Shown here: positions 35,243-49,799 of the stretch, piece after piece
Numbering within the stretch: position 1 is the stretch's first letter
How the letters are laid out: every line of letters begins with the position of its first letter
Origin: Apostichopus japonicus
Lineage: Eukaryota > Echinodermata > Holothuroidea > Aspidochirotida > Stichopodidae
DNA length: 64,000 bases
Reading direction: 5' to 3'
NCBI RefSeq assembly: GCF_037975245.1
Contig: NC_092565.1
Span: 11,898,499-11,962,498, forward strand
Made by a program: the position numbers and the translations under genes
Notes under the pieces: generated by a model
Database searches by the model: none
What the model was told of the DNA's origin: nothing
The model's input: the letters and a program-made list of their open reading frames with translations, nothing else

Positions 35243-38200
35243 CTGCTTCCCTGTTAACATCGAGAAAGATTACTGAAAGGCTATGTACTAATGTGTTTGT
35301 TCTTGCGGGAGATGTCGTGAAGTAATTTTTAACATTTAGTCCGAAATGTCAGGGTGACTCAAATTATTTTGAGATATCTTGAGATATATGTGAATTTTAC
35401 TAATAACTCCAGATACCTTAAACTCAATTTCAGATAAATAAAAAACACCACATAACTCTGCAGGTACCTGAATTCATATTTTCAAATATCTGAAATTCTA
35501 AATTCATACATCGTGAATCCAATTTCAGATAACTCTAATTCGGTATAGATATCTCAATAAGAATTTCAAATATTTTATATAACCCATATTAAGATATATC
35601 TGCAATACCGGATGAAAGTTAAAACGGCGTTCCATATAGGGCTGCAGCGGTTGAAGAGGAGGTGCTGTGTATGATATGAAAGCGACTAAATGTTTCGTAC
35701 CCATATGTCAAACTGCAGTCTTCTCTAACTCTTTGTTGAAACATACTCTCGGTGTGACACTATCTGCTATGGAAGTGCATTTTTCTGTCCTGTTTTTTTA
35801 TTGAGGGGGGGGGGGGGGCGTGGACTTCTTTGACTTCAGCCCCAGTACATTGGTCAGATAAACTTGATCTTTCGTTAATGTGTCATGCTGGTTTTGAAAG
35901 GCAAACATATTTGCGTCAATCGAGTCTTCATTCTGCAGAAATGGTTTCGTTCACGAGAGTCTGAGAAAATTGCAATGATTTATTGTACTAATTTTAAAAA
36001 AAATCTGGATAAAAAACTATAAGTTCGTATGTTGAAGTGCAACGTGTACTTGATAGAGATATTGATCATTCATGCAGTCACCGTTCGTTTCCAAATTTGA
36101 TTTGCTTATGTAATCGTGGGAGGCCTGATGGTTGGAATACGGGCGGGCATCTTGTTTGCATCAAGTCGTTCACATGACACAACACAAATAATCGAACAGG
36201 TGTGGGAGGTTACGGTCGAACAGAGACCGCCGAGCCGAGGGCGGGCGGCGGTCAAGTGCTTCACATGTTTTGTTTTTAAAACAAAATCAACAGAGCCCCA
36301 TATCATGAATTAGAAGTAGGCCTTATCATTTTCGTCAATGAATGGTGCAATTTTGTTTCTATTTTTGTAATGGAGAAATGCCAATTTTCATTCATAACAA
36401 AAGTCACCATTTTCTTGAGAGATAAGAACTTATCTGCGATCCCTTTATTTTTTTTTCTTTTTTAATTTAACTGCTATTAAAATACCACTATACTGAACAA
36501 CATTCAGATAATGGAATTTGTGGTAAAGAATGCAACAGAGGGCCAAATTTGTCGTGGGGCGTTTTGAGGTGATCTTTCGGATTGCATCCTCAAATCAGAT
36601 TCACATATCGCACTACCCTTCGAGGTTTTTTCCCCTCCTCTCACCCCTCCCCCCCCCCCCCACTCATCAAAATTGGATCCTCTTCTGCCCTAACTGTACT
36701 GTTGGCTGCTATCACATCCACAGACATGGCTTATATAAGATGTCAACGATGTTTATCTAAACTGATGAGATTCTCTCTACACACTTAGCGAAACTAAATT
36801 ATTATATCATGGGAGAGCTCTGTAACTTCAAATCGGTCTTAATTGGACATGATGGAGTATGCCGATTTTGTAGTTTTGTCAGGGAATACATGATATTCCT
36901 CAATATAATTATTTTTCTTCCAACCAAACCAATGAAAATATGACACCTTTTCAAGTGAAAGTTGTGCATCGTCCTCTTGATTTTCTTCCTATTAAATTTA
37001 CTAAACGTGACTTGTCGCCATAGAAAATGTTATGAAGGATGAAAAATCGACTAAAATTCGACGTGTGTATGTTCCCCCTTCTATCTTTCTTTTTCGAGTA
37101 TGGTGTCGTTTAAAGTTCATCATGACGTATAGCCCAATATATGCTAGAAAATCAAAGAATGGTCAGGCACCTTCAAAATACCATTGAACAAGCTTTTCAT
37201 ATTATCTATAATTTCTGTTCTGAATAATACAACTCTATGCGGGATCTGGTATGGACGTCGATTTGGGGGGGGGGGGGGGGGCAGGGGGTCTCCTCATTTT
37301 GTTTTGATGAGGGACATTAATGCACTTCGCCCCACCCCTGCCCCCCCCCCCCCGCCCCTCACGTTTGGGGGATTTGGAGCTCTTAATGGAAGGCCCAGTT
37401 AAGAGGTTTCCTCTCTCTCTTTTGTTTGATGCAATGTTTTGTTAATAACCTACACCCCCACACAAACAAGAATAAACGTCCACACATTGGTCACTGGTTC
37501 AAGCACTTTGTTTTGCAATACCTGGTACGCATTAGGAAGGATTTGAAGGCCTTCCTTTCTTATTTTTTCCTATCCTTTCTTTTTTCTCTCTACCCCCCCT
37601 TTTTTTTTTGCACTTAAAATTAGTTGCAAAAGATCAACACAAGTATACTAAAGTGGGAAAAAATCGAGCGTGGGCATTTCTTACCTCTTATCTGTGTTTC
37701 TAAAAGCACCGCTACTTCGGTAGCGACTTCGATATCTACTGAGAATTTTCTCCCACGCCCTCTCTGCAGACAAATCCGCTTTGAAACCAATCATTAAAGT
37801 TGTCACCTTTGGATGTGGATGTTTCATGATTGCTAAACGAGGACGAAACCACAGTTAAGGATCCACTAGCCAATGAAACGTGTTCCAAGCTGGAACACAT
37901 CACGTTGTAAAGTGTCCTTTAAAATACCATACAGATGAAGACGTCGGCACGTTGACAAACTATTATCACATAACCTATTCTAATGTGCTCGAATTTATGT
38001 CTCCCCCCCCCCCCTTCATTTTTTTACTAAATTTACTTATTTTTCCTTGATGAAGAAGGAACTTGTAAATGTTGAAATGAAGCATTTATCATATTCTTGT
38101 GCAAGTACAGTTTTTACTTAGACTATTTAAACTTACTTTATGATACAATGAAACATAAAAAATATAAAAAAGTAAAACACAAATGGAAAACAAAATGGAA

Positions 38201-38925
38201 AGAAGGAGATTTAGTTTCAAAAAGCAATCTGATTTTAAGACATCACAGATTGACAGAATTGCAACCACGTGACATCTCGATGAGGCATAAATAATCTCTT
38301 TTTACGTTTTGAGAGTCGTTAAAGTCCTTAAAAAGATCGTTTGTGGCTGAAGCTGAAATAATCTACATATTTAGGTCAAAATCAAATCTTCATAGCATTT
38401 TGTATCGCGCAGCTATGAGTTCTTCCAATTTGTTGATATTTCATGAATACACCTGGTAACAACAGACATGGATGATGTCCTCAGGCACCTTGAGCTGAAA
38501 ATGTCTTTGCAGTTGAAATTGAGACCCCCCCCCCCCTTATCGAGACGGAGTATTTCCCCATTGGCCCAATTCAAAATGCGTCCATGTCACGCCTTTGAAT
38601 GCCTCACATCCACTAGTGCTACCTCCCATTATCATCGAATTCATGCTTCATCCTGTTCCTTCGAACAACCCCTGCCCCTCATAGCCGGTGCTGAATGCTG
38701 CCTGTTACAACCTTGTACCTGCCGGGCCAAACCCCTACCCCCATATAGCTGTAATTCTACAGCAGTTACACTCCGGGAGATGATCGTGGGAGTGAGGATC
38801 ACAAAGCAGTACTCGCACCCACCCCCCCCCCCCCGCCCCCTGTTAAACGAAACGTATATGCGTGCGTCCAAATTTTAAATGAAAACAGTCTTGAATGCAG
38901 GTAAAGCAAATACCTCACAAATACT
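35243..38925. other. Intergenic, no gene recognised; G/C-run rich
   Basis: It holds an A/T-rich block at 35340-35620 in which AGATATCT and TTTCAGATA motifs recur on both strands. It also has several G or C runs (35805, 36649, 37265, 37341, 38004, 38525, 38820). A less A/T-rich patch at 36100-36260 contains a CGCCGAGCCGAGGGCGGGCGG stretch in two parts, but no exon or promoter could be supported. Confidence 0.4.
37265..37353. repeat. G-run / C-run inverted repeat
   Basis: A run of 17 G followed by CAGGGGG (37265-37288) faces CCCCTG followed by 13 C (37335-37353) about 45 bp away. The two are complementary through the central CAGGGG. It can form a GC hairpin, or a G-quadruplex on one strand with an i-motif on the other. 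Confidence 0.75.
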
Positions 38926-38929
38926 TCTT

Positions 38930-39044
38930 CGTAGATGGTATAAGTTCTTTCATGGAATATATCGGTCCAAATGGATTGGCTTTCAAGCATTCAAAAAAGA
39001 AAGGGGAAAAAAGGAAGAAAATAATGAAAAATCAAACAAAAAGC
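38930..39044 (+). repeat. Left arm of a 115-120-bp inverted repeat
   Basis: CGTAGATGGTATAAGTTCTT then TCATGGAATATATCGGTCCA and GATTGGCTTTCAAGC match the complement of 40025-40144. The first 40 bases are identical, and similarity continues through an A-rich stretch to ATAATGAAAAATCAAACAAA. The arms are 980 bp apart. Confidence 0.8.
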
Positions 39045-39838
39045 AAATCAAAACAAGAAACGCCCACATACACAAAATCGAAATAACTAGGAGTAAGATT
39101 TTTGTTTTGGTAAAACGTCGCTAATGCACAATTTTCTTAAAATAAAGAAGATATTTATCTATGATCATATACAGTTTAATTAAATGCTTTTTTGAATCTT
39201 AGAACACATTAGCTTTGACGAGTATATGGAATTTTGTTCCTTAAATTACAAAAAGTTGAAATTATATATTTTTAACAACTACGTGCAACACGTTCAAATC
39301 TTCCTACCTTTGTTACACCCCTTTTTTGGTCCCCAATAAAGATCTTATCATCCCCGGTTTTTAACATTTCTTCAACATAAGCTGACAATCTACAAAATAA
39401 TTTCGCAGTACAATATATTTCTGCGACTTTTTTTTGTTGAAATGTTTTGAAACCCTTTTTCATTATAAGAAAAAAATCTGATTTATTCCGCGTTGTATGC
39501 ACTTGTTAAAATTAGTCTATATTCGTCCTATTAAACTGATACAGAGTTAATGCCCAGAGAATGTAGCGAAATAGCTCAAGTAATAGAAGATTCACATTTA
39601 AATAAGATTAGAATCAAAAATTGGAAATATGAAAGGATATTTATGCCTTATTGGGTATTCAAGTTTAATGTGCGCCACTGTTAATTTACGTCAGTGACTG
39701 GTTAATAAGATGTTGTCACACTTGTGTAGAGAATACGATAACCTTGCCAGTTTCATATGTATTTTGTCTTTTTTTGGTAACAGAAACTCAGTATTAACAG
39801 GCATCAGACCGAGAGCGTTGTATAACACGTGCACAGTA

Positions 39839-39842
<4 letters not shown>

Positions 39843-39927
<85 letters not shown>
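39843..39927. repeat. (TA)n microsatellite
   Basis: About 85 bp of uninterrupted TA followed by a TG-rich stretch (TGTGCGTGTATGGGTGTGTG). It lies between the arms of the 38930/40144 inverted repeat. Confidence 0.98.
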
Positions 39928-39930
<3 letters not shown>

Positions 39931-40024
39931 CGTGTATGGGTGTGTGTGCGTGGGTTTTATTGTTTTGTTATTGAAACTTTACACCAAGAACATTTCGATT
40001 TTAATATTCGAATTTTTAATCTAT

Positions 40025-40144
40025 CTTTTTGTTTGATTTTTCATTATTTACTTCCTTCTCTTTTTTTTTCCTTACTATATTTAACGCTTGGAAGCCAATC
40101 ATATTGGACCGATATATTCCATGAAAGAACTTATACCATCTACG
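40025..40144 (-). repeat. Right arm of the 115-120-bp inverted repeat
   Basis: Reverse-complement partner of 38930-39044; see that entry. Divergence in the A-rich part, against near identity in the first 50 bases, suggests that only the outer part is constrained or that the inner tract evolves fast. Confidence 0.8.
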
Positions 40145-43100
40145 GAGACAACAGAAATCGAAAAGCGTTTGTGTATGTCATATCGATTTTTATAAACTGA
40201 AAGTACAAACATTTCCATTTTTTTTTTAGTTCCTTAAGATTAAATTGTAATCGCTTAAAGACGATATATACCGGTTTTAGAACTGAACTTTTATGAAGCC
40301 AAGCTGACTTCATAAAAAAAATCTCCTGAATGCCATGTTGATTAATTTTTGACTCAGAATGTGTCCTATTACCATTTTAGATGGTAAGTTAAAACAGTTC
40401 AAATCAATTCAGTATACGTGCTAAAATGTGCAAATAGTCATAACGCATATAGAATAACTATAAAAAAAAATTAAAAAAACAGAAATCCACATGAGAACTC
40501 ATTTAACGTCGATAATTTCCAGCTTTACGTTGTTTTTTGTTTTTGCTTAGTTTATTTCTTCCTTTCTCTTTTCTCTTTTTCATTTTATTGTCTTTTCCTC
40601 CTTGTAGCATTCCTAAGTTTCCTATTTCAAACTGAACATTGATATACGTCTAACGTATAGTTACAATGTGTATAGGAGTTGGGAATGACTCGGTGTGGCC
40701 TCTGTATCGTTGACTTTCAACTGGTATAGCCTATGTGTCGCTGAACGTCTTGTATACTGTTTTAGGACAGTTCCCACAAATCTTTGTTAGTTATTCTGAC
40801 TTGAGAAAGGAGCTGGTGGAAGACAAAAGACTGAACTATATAAATACGGCCACTCAAATGATGCCGGGTTAAATTTGTTTCTTTTTCTATTGCACAATCA
40901 GGATAATTTTATCCCGTTATTCACCAATACTTCCAAAGCAATTAATTCTGCCCCTTGACACATTTGATTCACTGTCATATGACAGATAACTTGCCCCACC
41001 CCACCCCTCACTCCCCAACAAACATGAACGCCTTGCTAACATCACCATCACTATTTGAAATGTATAATTCTATATAAATACTGCTTTATACATACATAAA
41101 ATATGCCCGCAATAGTGGCGTATATATTACTCGTCTTTCAAAGTGCCGTCTATATAATCAGGGAAAACGAGGTGTTAATTGGTCAGTGTTCTAACCCTAA
41201 TACACGTTTTTATAATCAACACGGAACAAAAATAAGACTTCATGGTTGGTGATGAAACCTGCGCAATTACTACATTTCCTTCCCAGAAATAATGGTTTCT
41301 CTTCACCAGACAGAAACACCTAAACGATTCTTGTAAAACTTTTCAGTCTGAGCTTATATAGCATTTTTGTGTCATTTCTATTGAAATTCGCCAAATAAGG
41401 AAGAAAAGGGGGACGAAAGATCTGATCGACCAGAAGAAACTAACAATGATATCACACTTTGTCACGGATTCAGAGAGGATTAAGGAATGTAAACTGAAGT
41501 TCTCTGACATTTATTTATCTATTAGAAGACCAACAACAACAACATATCGGATTACAAGTCAAGAAGTCAAGGCAATATATGGACAAGTGAGAATTAATTC
41601 AAGTTTATAACGAAAGGGTGAAATTGTGTTCAAATATATATTCCCATCTCTCCTACCCTCCCCTCCCGTCACCTGCCCCCACCCACCCCTCTGAGTACCG
41701 CTACACACAACTACCACGCCTTCTTTATACCATTTCCGTGTACTTGATTATTTCACCGATGCAATGATAACTATATGCAACAGAAAGAAACATTGACGTA
41801 CACTTTTCATCTGTGAACATAACAAAAATAGTAATAATTATTGACATGCGCAATCGAAGTGATGACTTCTGTCTCATTTTACCTTAAATTTATTAACTGT
41901 TTTTTTTTACATACTGCTCTTTCTATTTCATTGTATTTTTTCCCCTTCATTTAAGTTAAGTATTTTTTATTTAAGTTTTTTTTCTTTAATAACCAACGTC
42001 TTCTCAAATGGTTCTTCTTTTTATGGTTTCATCTGGTGACGTCATCAGGCCTAAAAACAAAATGTCTGCTCTTCGTCATTGGCGGCGGGTGCATTATAAC
42101 GGCACCGATGTTATCTGCCATACGTACGAGGTGGGCGTGTAAGCTTCCTTCGTTCTAAGTGATGCTTGTGAGGTGATGCCCGCATATGGTACCAGTTATT
42201 ACGTCAGTAAATAGAGAAAAAAATGGTTTTTAATCGGTGAATTATTGACAATGACTAACAAAGTTAGCGAACCAGATAAGTAGAGAAGACACCTCATCAT
42301 AGTATGAGCCATGAGAGATTGAAACTTTCACCTCAGGCTGAGTAAATAAATTTTGACTTATCAAAGATATCATTTGTCAAAAAAAGGAGCAGAATCTTTA
42401 GGAAAAAAGAGTCCAATCGTGGGCAGGTTGATTAAACAAGTTTCTCACACTCGTTCATGATTTCAATCTCAAGGCATAGCATCAAATGGTTGTCTCGTCA
42501 GTAACTTTGAATCCAAAATGAGATTTCTTGCGCAATTCTTAAAAGTACCAGAACGATTCATTATCCACAGTCTCATCTTCATCTTGAAGAAATTGCAGGA
42601 AGGATTTCTACAGCAAAAAGAAGGGGAAAAAGTTACAAACAAAAACTACACGGACACACACACAAATAAATATATCTTTCCGTTTAGCCTGGCTCCTATG
42701 AGTATGATATAGCTTATGCTATAACATCTTGGGGTGGACGAAAGGAAATTTACTACCCCTCCCCCTTTTCAACCCCCCCCCGACCCTCTTCATGAAAATC
42801 GGCTTCAACGACCCTAGGGGCCACATCCCAGCTCTTTTTAAAATCATGGATCTGCTATTTTCATCGATCCATTTTACTTCTCTAGTTGATAATGTCTCTA
42901 TTTTGACAGCTATAGTTTTATTTTATTTGGTAGCGCATTATTATGTATTGTATTTTATTAGTTTTAAGTTTCCGCATGAATTGTGTAAAGAACTACAGGA
43001 CTGGATGTGGTGATGGCGGCGGCGGCGTGGTTGCAAATTGTAAGGGATAGACATCGCTAGGAGGGACGGAATTTTCCTAGATTTTAAAGTCCATAATACT

Positions 43101-43600
43101 TTTCCGTAAGCTTACGGGTAGGTTACCATACGTGATTTCAAACCAGAACTGATTTTTTTGTACCTGCACCATTTCCTACTTAAATTATACTCTATTCTTT
43201 GTATTGTTTTCCTTGCCTTTGTGTTCACTGACAAAAATATATTTAATAAGCGAGCGAAACGATACTTGCATCTTACAATGGTCGCAAACCTACGTGTGAA
43301 TATAGCATATGCTTCATTTTCACGTGCATATATGTATGTATAGCGTTCAGTCTTGATATGTTTATTTATGTCAAATTCAATTGTATATAACATTTTATAC
43401 ATTTGATCAGTGTCGGCAGTACAAATAAGATCACTAGCGTGCTAGTGAATATACAACATTAAGGATATTTTAATTTATGAAGAAAGAGAAACTGACCCGT
43501 CGATCTCCAATTCCCAGGAAACGCTTCGTGTTTCTTTTTCCGATGAAAGCTGCAATGAACACAAAATTTTAAAGAGACAAAATCATAATCAAGTGTATCA
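40145..43600. other. Intergenic, nothing recognised
   Basis: A/T-rich single-copy sequence with short C-rich stretches near 41640-41690 and 42760-42785. A short GGC run (42999-43030) is present. No exon, RNA gene or mobile element was identified on either strand. Confidence 0.4.
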
Positions 43601-43607
43601 TGAAAAG

Positions 43608-43659
43608 AAATATATATATATAGGCTAAATACACACACACACACTCATATATATATATA

Positions 43660-43704
<45 letters not shown>

Positions 43705-43931
43705 CTGCCACTTGTATCAGTCGTATATCATTGTATTTTATAGACGCAGCCCACATTATAACACTGCTTTATGACATCTCAAGTGTTTTGACGGTTAGTA
43801 TAGTCCGGTAATTATTGCTGAAAAGATGAATATATTGTACCGTCGAATTGATGGAACTATAAATGACTTTTGGGAGGCATAGGTGTTACCACGTTGTTAT
43901 CATATATATATATACACATATATATATATAT

Positions 43932-43998
<67 letters not shown>

Positions 43999-44037
43999 TA
44001 TATATATATAGGCCTATATATATATGTAAATAAATAC

Positions 44038-44103
<66 letters not shown>
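43608..44103. repeat. Cluster of (TA)n microsatellites
   Basis: TA tracts at about 43641-43703 and 43902-44103, the first preceded by a CA repeat (ACACACACACACAC). The second carries interruptions such as AAATATATA, GGCCTATATA and GTAAATAAATACA. Confidence 0.95.
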
Positions 44104-44106
<3 letters not shown>

Positions 44107-45245
44107 TATATTCGAAGGAACATGCTTTCCGTTAACTATAATAGAACGTATTTCCTGCGAATATATATCCTTCACGAACATCTCCTATAGAGAGAGTTGG
44201 ATATTTGAGAGCGAAACTGATTGTTATGTGAATGATATTGCAAATTTATGACTATTCTTGAACACAATGTGCTTCGTGCATGTGAAATATTTCTTATGAA
44301 TTCATTCTTTGTATTCAGTTATGAAAAAAAAACGAAATCAACTACGAATTGAAAGGGAAATGAAATTCTTTTTAAAGTAATGGAACAAACAAAGACTATA
44401 CGAAATTGCATACATATCATGATATCATGATTGAAAACGGTGGTATAGTGCAGCTTCTTCAAACAAAAACATTTTAGGATTTATATTTTGTTTTGTTTTT
44501 TATTTCCGTAAAAGACAATTTAAATAAAGAAGAGGATAAAATCAATATCTGTTTGAATTTCTTAATTAACAGTACTATATCAACTCGGAATATTGTTCTT
44601 CGAAATCTTCAGACGTTCATAACTTATAGACACTAATGTATTTGTTAACCAGACTTGTGGTACTCTAGTCAATAGTCTACTGATCAGAGTACAATGTTGT
44701 GTACTCTTTTACTCTTGTGTTTTGTACTAATTGTTAGAGCAACTGAATAACGTGTATTCATATCTTTACACGGTGTACGTTGTCCCCGTGTGATTACCAG
44801 CTTTCTAAGTATTTTACTCACATGCATTATTTTAATTAAAGTTACTCCAAGACGTGAATATTAGAAAGAGAACGTAAATTTTATACATTTATTCCTGTAG
44901 TCGAGTGTTATCTGTGTTTTATACAAATTGACAAACGGACGCGAAATACACGACTGCTAGGAAATATAGTTATGTACTGCTTGAGTGTATGATAACCACA
45001 TCATCCAATATAGCCTATGTTATGATGATAATATATATAATAAAAAAAACATCCTTATGCACGTATAATCTCCAGCCTAATTTGCATATATAATTCATAA
45101 CGGAAGTTATTGTTAATAAGAACTAATGATTCATTCAATAAGCATAATATACGTGATGAAATAGTTTAAATATATTATCCTTAAAAAATAATATACATTA
45201 ATTTTCAGTAATGAAAATCAACCGATTATGTAACGTTGTCCTATT

Positions 45246-45945
45246 AGGTAACTTACAGTGGATAGCATTGTCTGAATGTATAATATTTTTGACTAAGATC
45301 ACATTGTCTTCATTGGATAGCATTGTATTATCGGATAGCACCGCATTATTGGATAGCATGGTCTTAACTGATAGCGCCATCATATTGCATCGCAGTGTAT
45401 TTATGGCTACCATTGCCTTAAATGTAGAGCATTGTATTATTGCATACCATTGTTTTATTGGAAAACATTGTATTTTGGATAGCATTGTATTATTGGATAG
45501 CACCGCATTATTGAATAGCATGGTCTTATATGATAGCGCCATCATTTGCATGGTATACTGTATTCATGGCTATACCATTGCTTTAAATGTAGAGCATTGT
45601 ATTATTGGACAGCATTGTATTATTGGATAGCATTGTAATATTGGATAGCATTGTATCATTGGATAGCACTGTATTATTGGATAGCACTGCTTAATTGGAT
45701 AGCATTGTTTTAGTGTGGTCTTATTGGATAGCATTGTTTTATTGGATAGCTTATAGTAGTAGTGGATACCAATGTCTTATTGCATAAGGTTGTTTGCAAT
45801 GGATAGCATTGTCGTATTGGATAGCATTGTCTTGTTTTGGTATTGTCTGATTGGATAGCATCGTCTATTGGTCGCGTGTCTTATTGAATAGTATTGTCTT
45901 TATCGGTTAGCATTGCCTTATTTGATAACATTATCTCAATATGTA
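45246..45945. repeat. 17-18-bp tandem array with a higher-order copy
   Basis: The unit is TTGGATAGCATTGTATTA, with about 30 diverged copies. A larger block of about 160 bp is repeated inside it (starting about 45324 and 45483). Each block runs ATTGGATAGCACCGCATTA, GATAGCGCCATCAT and TAAATGTAGAGCATTGTATT. A 139-residue open frame across the array is repeat-driven and not treated as a gene. Confidence 0.9.
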
Positions 45946-46400
45946 GCACGTATAATAATTATCAAGTATCCATTAAGAGAACATTTTAAATGAAACACGC
46001 TCAAACTGTTCATCGCATTAGAACAAATATGATTGGTCGGGCACTTACACATTTGTTGCTTATGTACAACAAGGATATGAACTGTATTGCTGATTGTACA
46101 TATATAGTCAGCACGATAGACTACAAATTACGAAGAGACTTTTTGCGCCGAACTGTCTTTATTAATGAAATATTTGAAAGGAAAAACGGAGGTATAGTAT
46201 ATCATTTACTGACATGAAGACTTCTATTGTTGTTCTTATAGTAATAAAGAATTTTGAAGTGGCTAACCCGTCATTGTAATCGCCAACTGAGATTTCTTTA
46301 GAACAAACAAATCGATGAATCTTCGATGAAATTCGCTGAAAACTGATTTTTAATTAAAACCAGGGATGTTTGCTCGGAAGAGAACAATTACAAGTGAACA

Positions 46401-46646
<246 letters not shown>

Positions 46647-46649
46647 AAA

Positions 46650-47375
46650 GAAGCTATAGGTTTGAACTTAAAAACGATAAAATCACCGTTATAAATATAA
46701 CTCTGCTGGGGAATTACAAACAAAGAGAAGAAGAGAAGGATGGTGGAAGCAAGTTGATATGAATAGAACCATTTTGTTTTCTTTAATTTCGGTTTTCATG
46801 TTGATTCAATATGAGCAGAATACACGCAATATCATATATCCATACAGAACCATTGACCTCAGTAACCGCAACTTATATGAAGGGTAAATATGTAGGAAAT
46901 ATTAAATTGAAAAAATGATTAATATAAAAAATCAATATTTATAATATAAATAAATGTGAAGGAAGTGATATAATACACAAACACTGTCGCAAATAAGATG
47001 GGAAGATGAAACTAAAGACTTAAAAACAATTTTTTTCTCTAACCGAAACAGTTTGCAGTATATGGCTTTAATGAATCGTGTATTGCCATATATTCCCATC
47101 ACACAGGAATTGTTATTCAAGGATAGGTTTTATCAAGGCTATATACGGTGCCTAAATACACCAAACCATTCATATACGCCCCCCCCCCCCCCATCCCAAC
47201 CATTCCTCTCCCAACTCTTGTCCAAATTCAGTGATGTCATTCTGTTAAAATGGTTACAGCTACATCGTTTCTTAAAGAGTAAGCTTGTAACCAGTCGTAG
47301 ATATTGCCAACTTATAGCCGGCCTACAGTCAAAGTCGACTACGTCACACGATGCTACCTCATATATCATACATTC

Positions 47376-47409
<34 letters not shown>

Positions 47410-49485
47410 CACCTTCACCGCTTTCACACCCCCCCCCCCTCCCCCACCCTCACCTGCCCCTAACATCAAACAAGGTTCATCAATTAAAGTGACTGGATTA
47501 TACAGTCTAATACACAGATCATTATGTCAGTTCCTCGTTTGCAACACAAAGCTCAACGGGAAAACATTAGGCTTCACATGAGATGTTTACAATGCCCTAC
47601 AAGTCTTCCAAGGACAAATGGTGATGGATGTCGTCATGGGTGATCTATTGTTAAAATGGATATTAAACAATGGATTAACGTTGACAGTTAACGAGCTGAC
47701 GTCATCATCAAGGTAGCCCAAAGAAGCATTACAGAGATTTAGTATATTTTAAATGTGAATTTATTGAAAAGCAGGCTAGCTGCAAAAACATCACTAGCAC
47801 TCAATATTTTCTATTATTATTATTATTGAGATTTTTTTTTTTTTTTTTTTTGGGGGGGGGGGTCTTTTTAGTCGGGCTATAAATCAAGACTAAACGTTGT
47901 CTAAAGTCATCTGTTAAAGGTTGGTGGGCGATCTGTTGCGTACAGGTTACATACGATTACACACCGACGATGCGGGTGTACACATTGATATTATCTCTTA
48001 CATTTTGTATTGGCAGTTTTCGTTCTGACATTTACAAAAGCAGAGTAGATTAACTACATCTGAAGGGAACCACAAAGGGGTACAAAAATGTGACGCTCTT
48101 CTAAAGCGGCATTATGTTACCGAGTAAAGTGCACGCTTAATGAAAGCACCTCTCTGGTTACTGTGAGGGTAATGGCCGGTTGTGTGTCATCGAAAGCAAT
48201 ACAAAATAAGAAACACCTCCATTCGTTGCTATTTAAAATGAGTTATCACCTGTTGAAATTAGAGTTCCACCCCCGAATGCGATCGGTGATATATTTTTCA
48301 TGCCCTCGACGAATGAATTTTTAAGAAAGGTAAAGGGGCCCTCTAAGATACCATTTTTTTTTTCGAGAAGTAAAAAAACTTAACACTTAGTTAAATATAT
48401 AAGTTGGTTTTCAGGGGAGTTCAATGCTTTGGGGAAAAAATCATAAAAACAAACGTCTGTTTTCTTTCTTTCTTTGTTCTTTTCTCGGAAATTAAAAATA
48501 CGTATTATTTATTCTGTGCACAATCTTTTTAGTCTGTAATTTTCTCCCTCTTCATCCCCCTTTGTGTTATTTTTTTGTTTAGTTTTTGAGTTACAAAAAG
48601 AAAAAAAAGACGTTTTGCATCAATGTTTTATTTCTATCACATAACACTGCACACTGATGGATGTTTACCTAATTAGGCCTTTAGGCTATCCGTATAATCT
48701 TAAGGATAGTACTTTTGTATATAATAGGCAGGTTAAAACCTTAATGGCAATTTAATATACTCGCTCTGTGGAGTTTGCATTAATGGGCACACCGACACAT
48801 AATAAACACACATACACACACCCACGCTCACACGCATTATCATTATAGTAGAGCCGATATATGAATGATACATTTAGCCTTAAACCGTTGAAGGTGAACA
48901 TTTATCCATTTAGGCATATATATTTTGAAGATATTCAATAACGCTGATATTAATTGTGCCGCAAAGTAGGTCTCATGTGCATTGGAACCGGGCAAATTTA
49001 ATTAGCGTTATCAAAACAACAGCGCGATCTTGCTCATTACTGCAGTTGGACGCATGCAATGAATATTCATAAATATATAGAGCAGGGACGTACAATTCTT
49101 AGTTTGATATTGTATCGTATATAGAGGCCTACCTTTAATACTACATGCAAACTATATGTCATTCTGTACAACTTTTATTGAATACTATAACGGATTCGAC
49201 CAAATCATTACTATGTAAAGAGGAGACCGGTTTACTTTAGTGGGGGGAGGGGGTGGGGAGGTTAACGGTGCCATAATCTGATGATATGAAATATTCGACC
49301 CTTTATGGAAAGATTAATAAAGAAATGTTATGTTACGTTTGGTTCGTCAAAATCCCAGTATCAACGAGGAGTTTACTGAAATATTTAAAAAGCTATTAAG
49401 AACTTATGAAAATGCCACCAAAAAAAAAAGTTACACATTAAATTTGTGGGACATTACTTGTTCTGTATTCGACATTTAAACAAAT
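46650..49485. other. Intergenic, nothing recognised
   Basis: A C run (47178-47192), a short TA tract (47375-47409), a T run joined to a G run (47829-47862) and a CA-rich stretch near 48800-48835. No gene or element boundary could be supported. Confidence 0.4.
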
Positions 49486-49489
49486 GGCC

Positions 49490-49799
<310 letters not shown>

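Noticed and set aside
36100-36260. Promoter or exon in a GC-richer patch
   Set aside because: Open frames on both strands lack any motif and the CpG enrichment is short; not enough to call.
38468-38878. 136-residue open frame with poly-Pro
   Set aside because: Pro runs come from C runs, composition is erratic and no family motif or splice context supports a gene.
45211-45630. 139-residue open frame rich in LSDSTALLDSMVL-like repeats
   Set aside because: It is entirely inside the 17-18-bp tandem array; the frame stays open because of unit length, not coding constraint.
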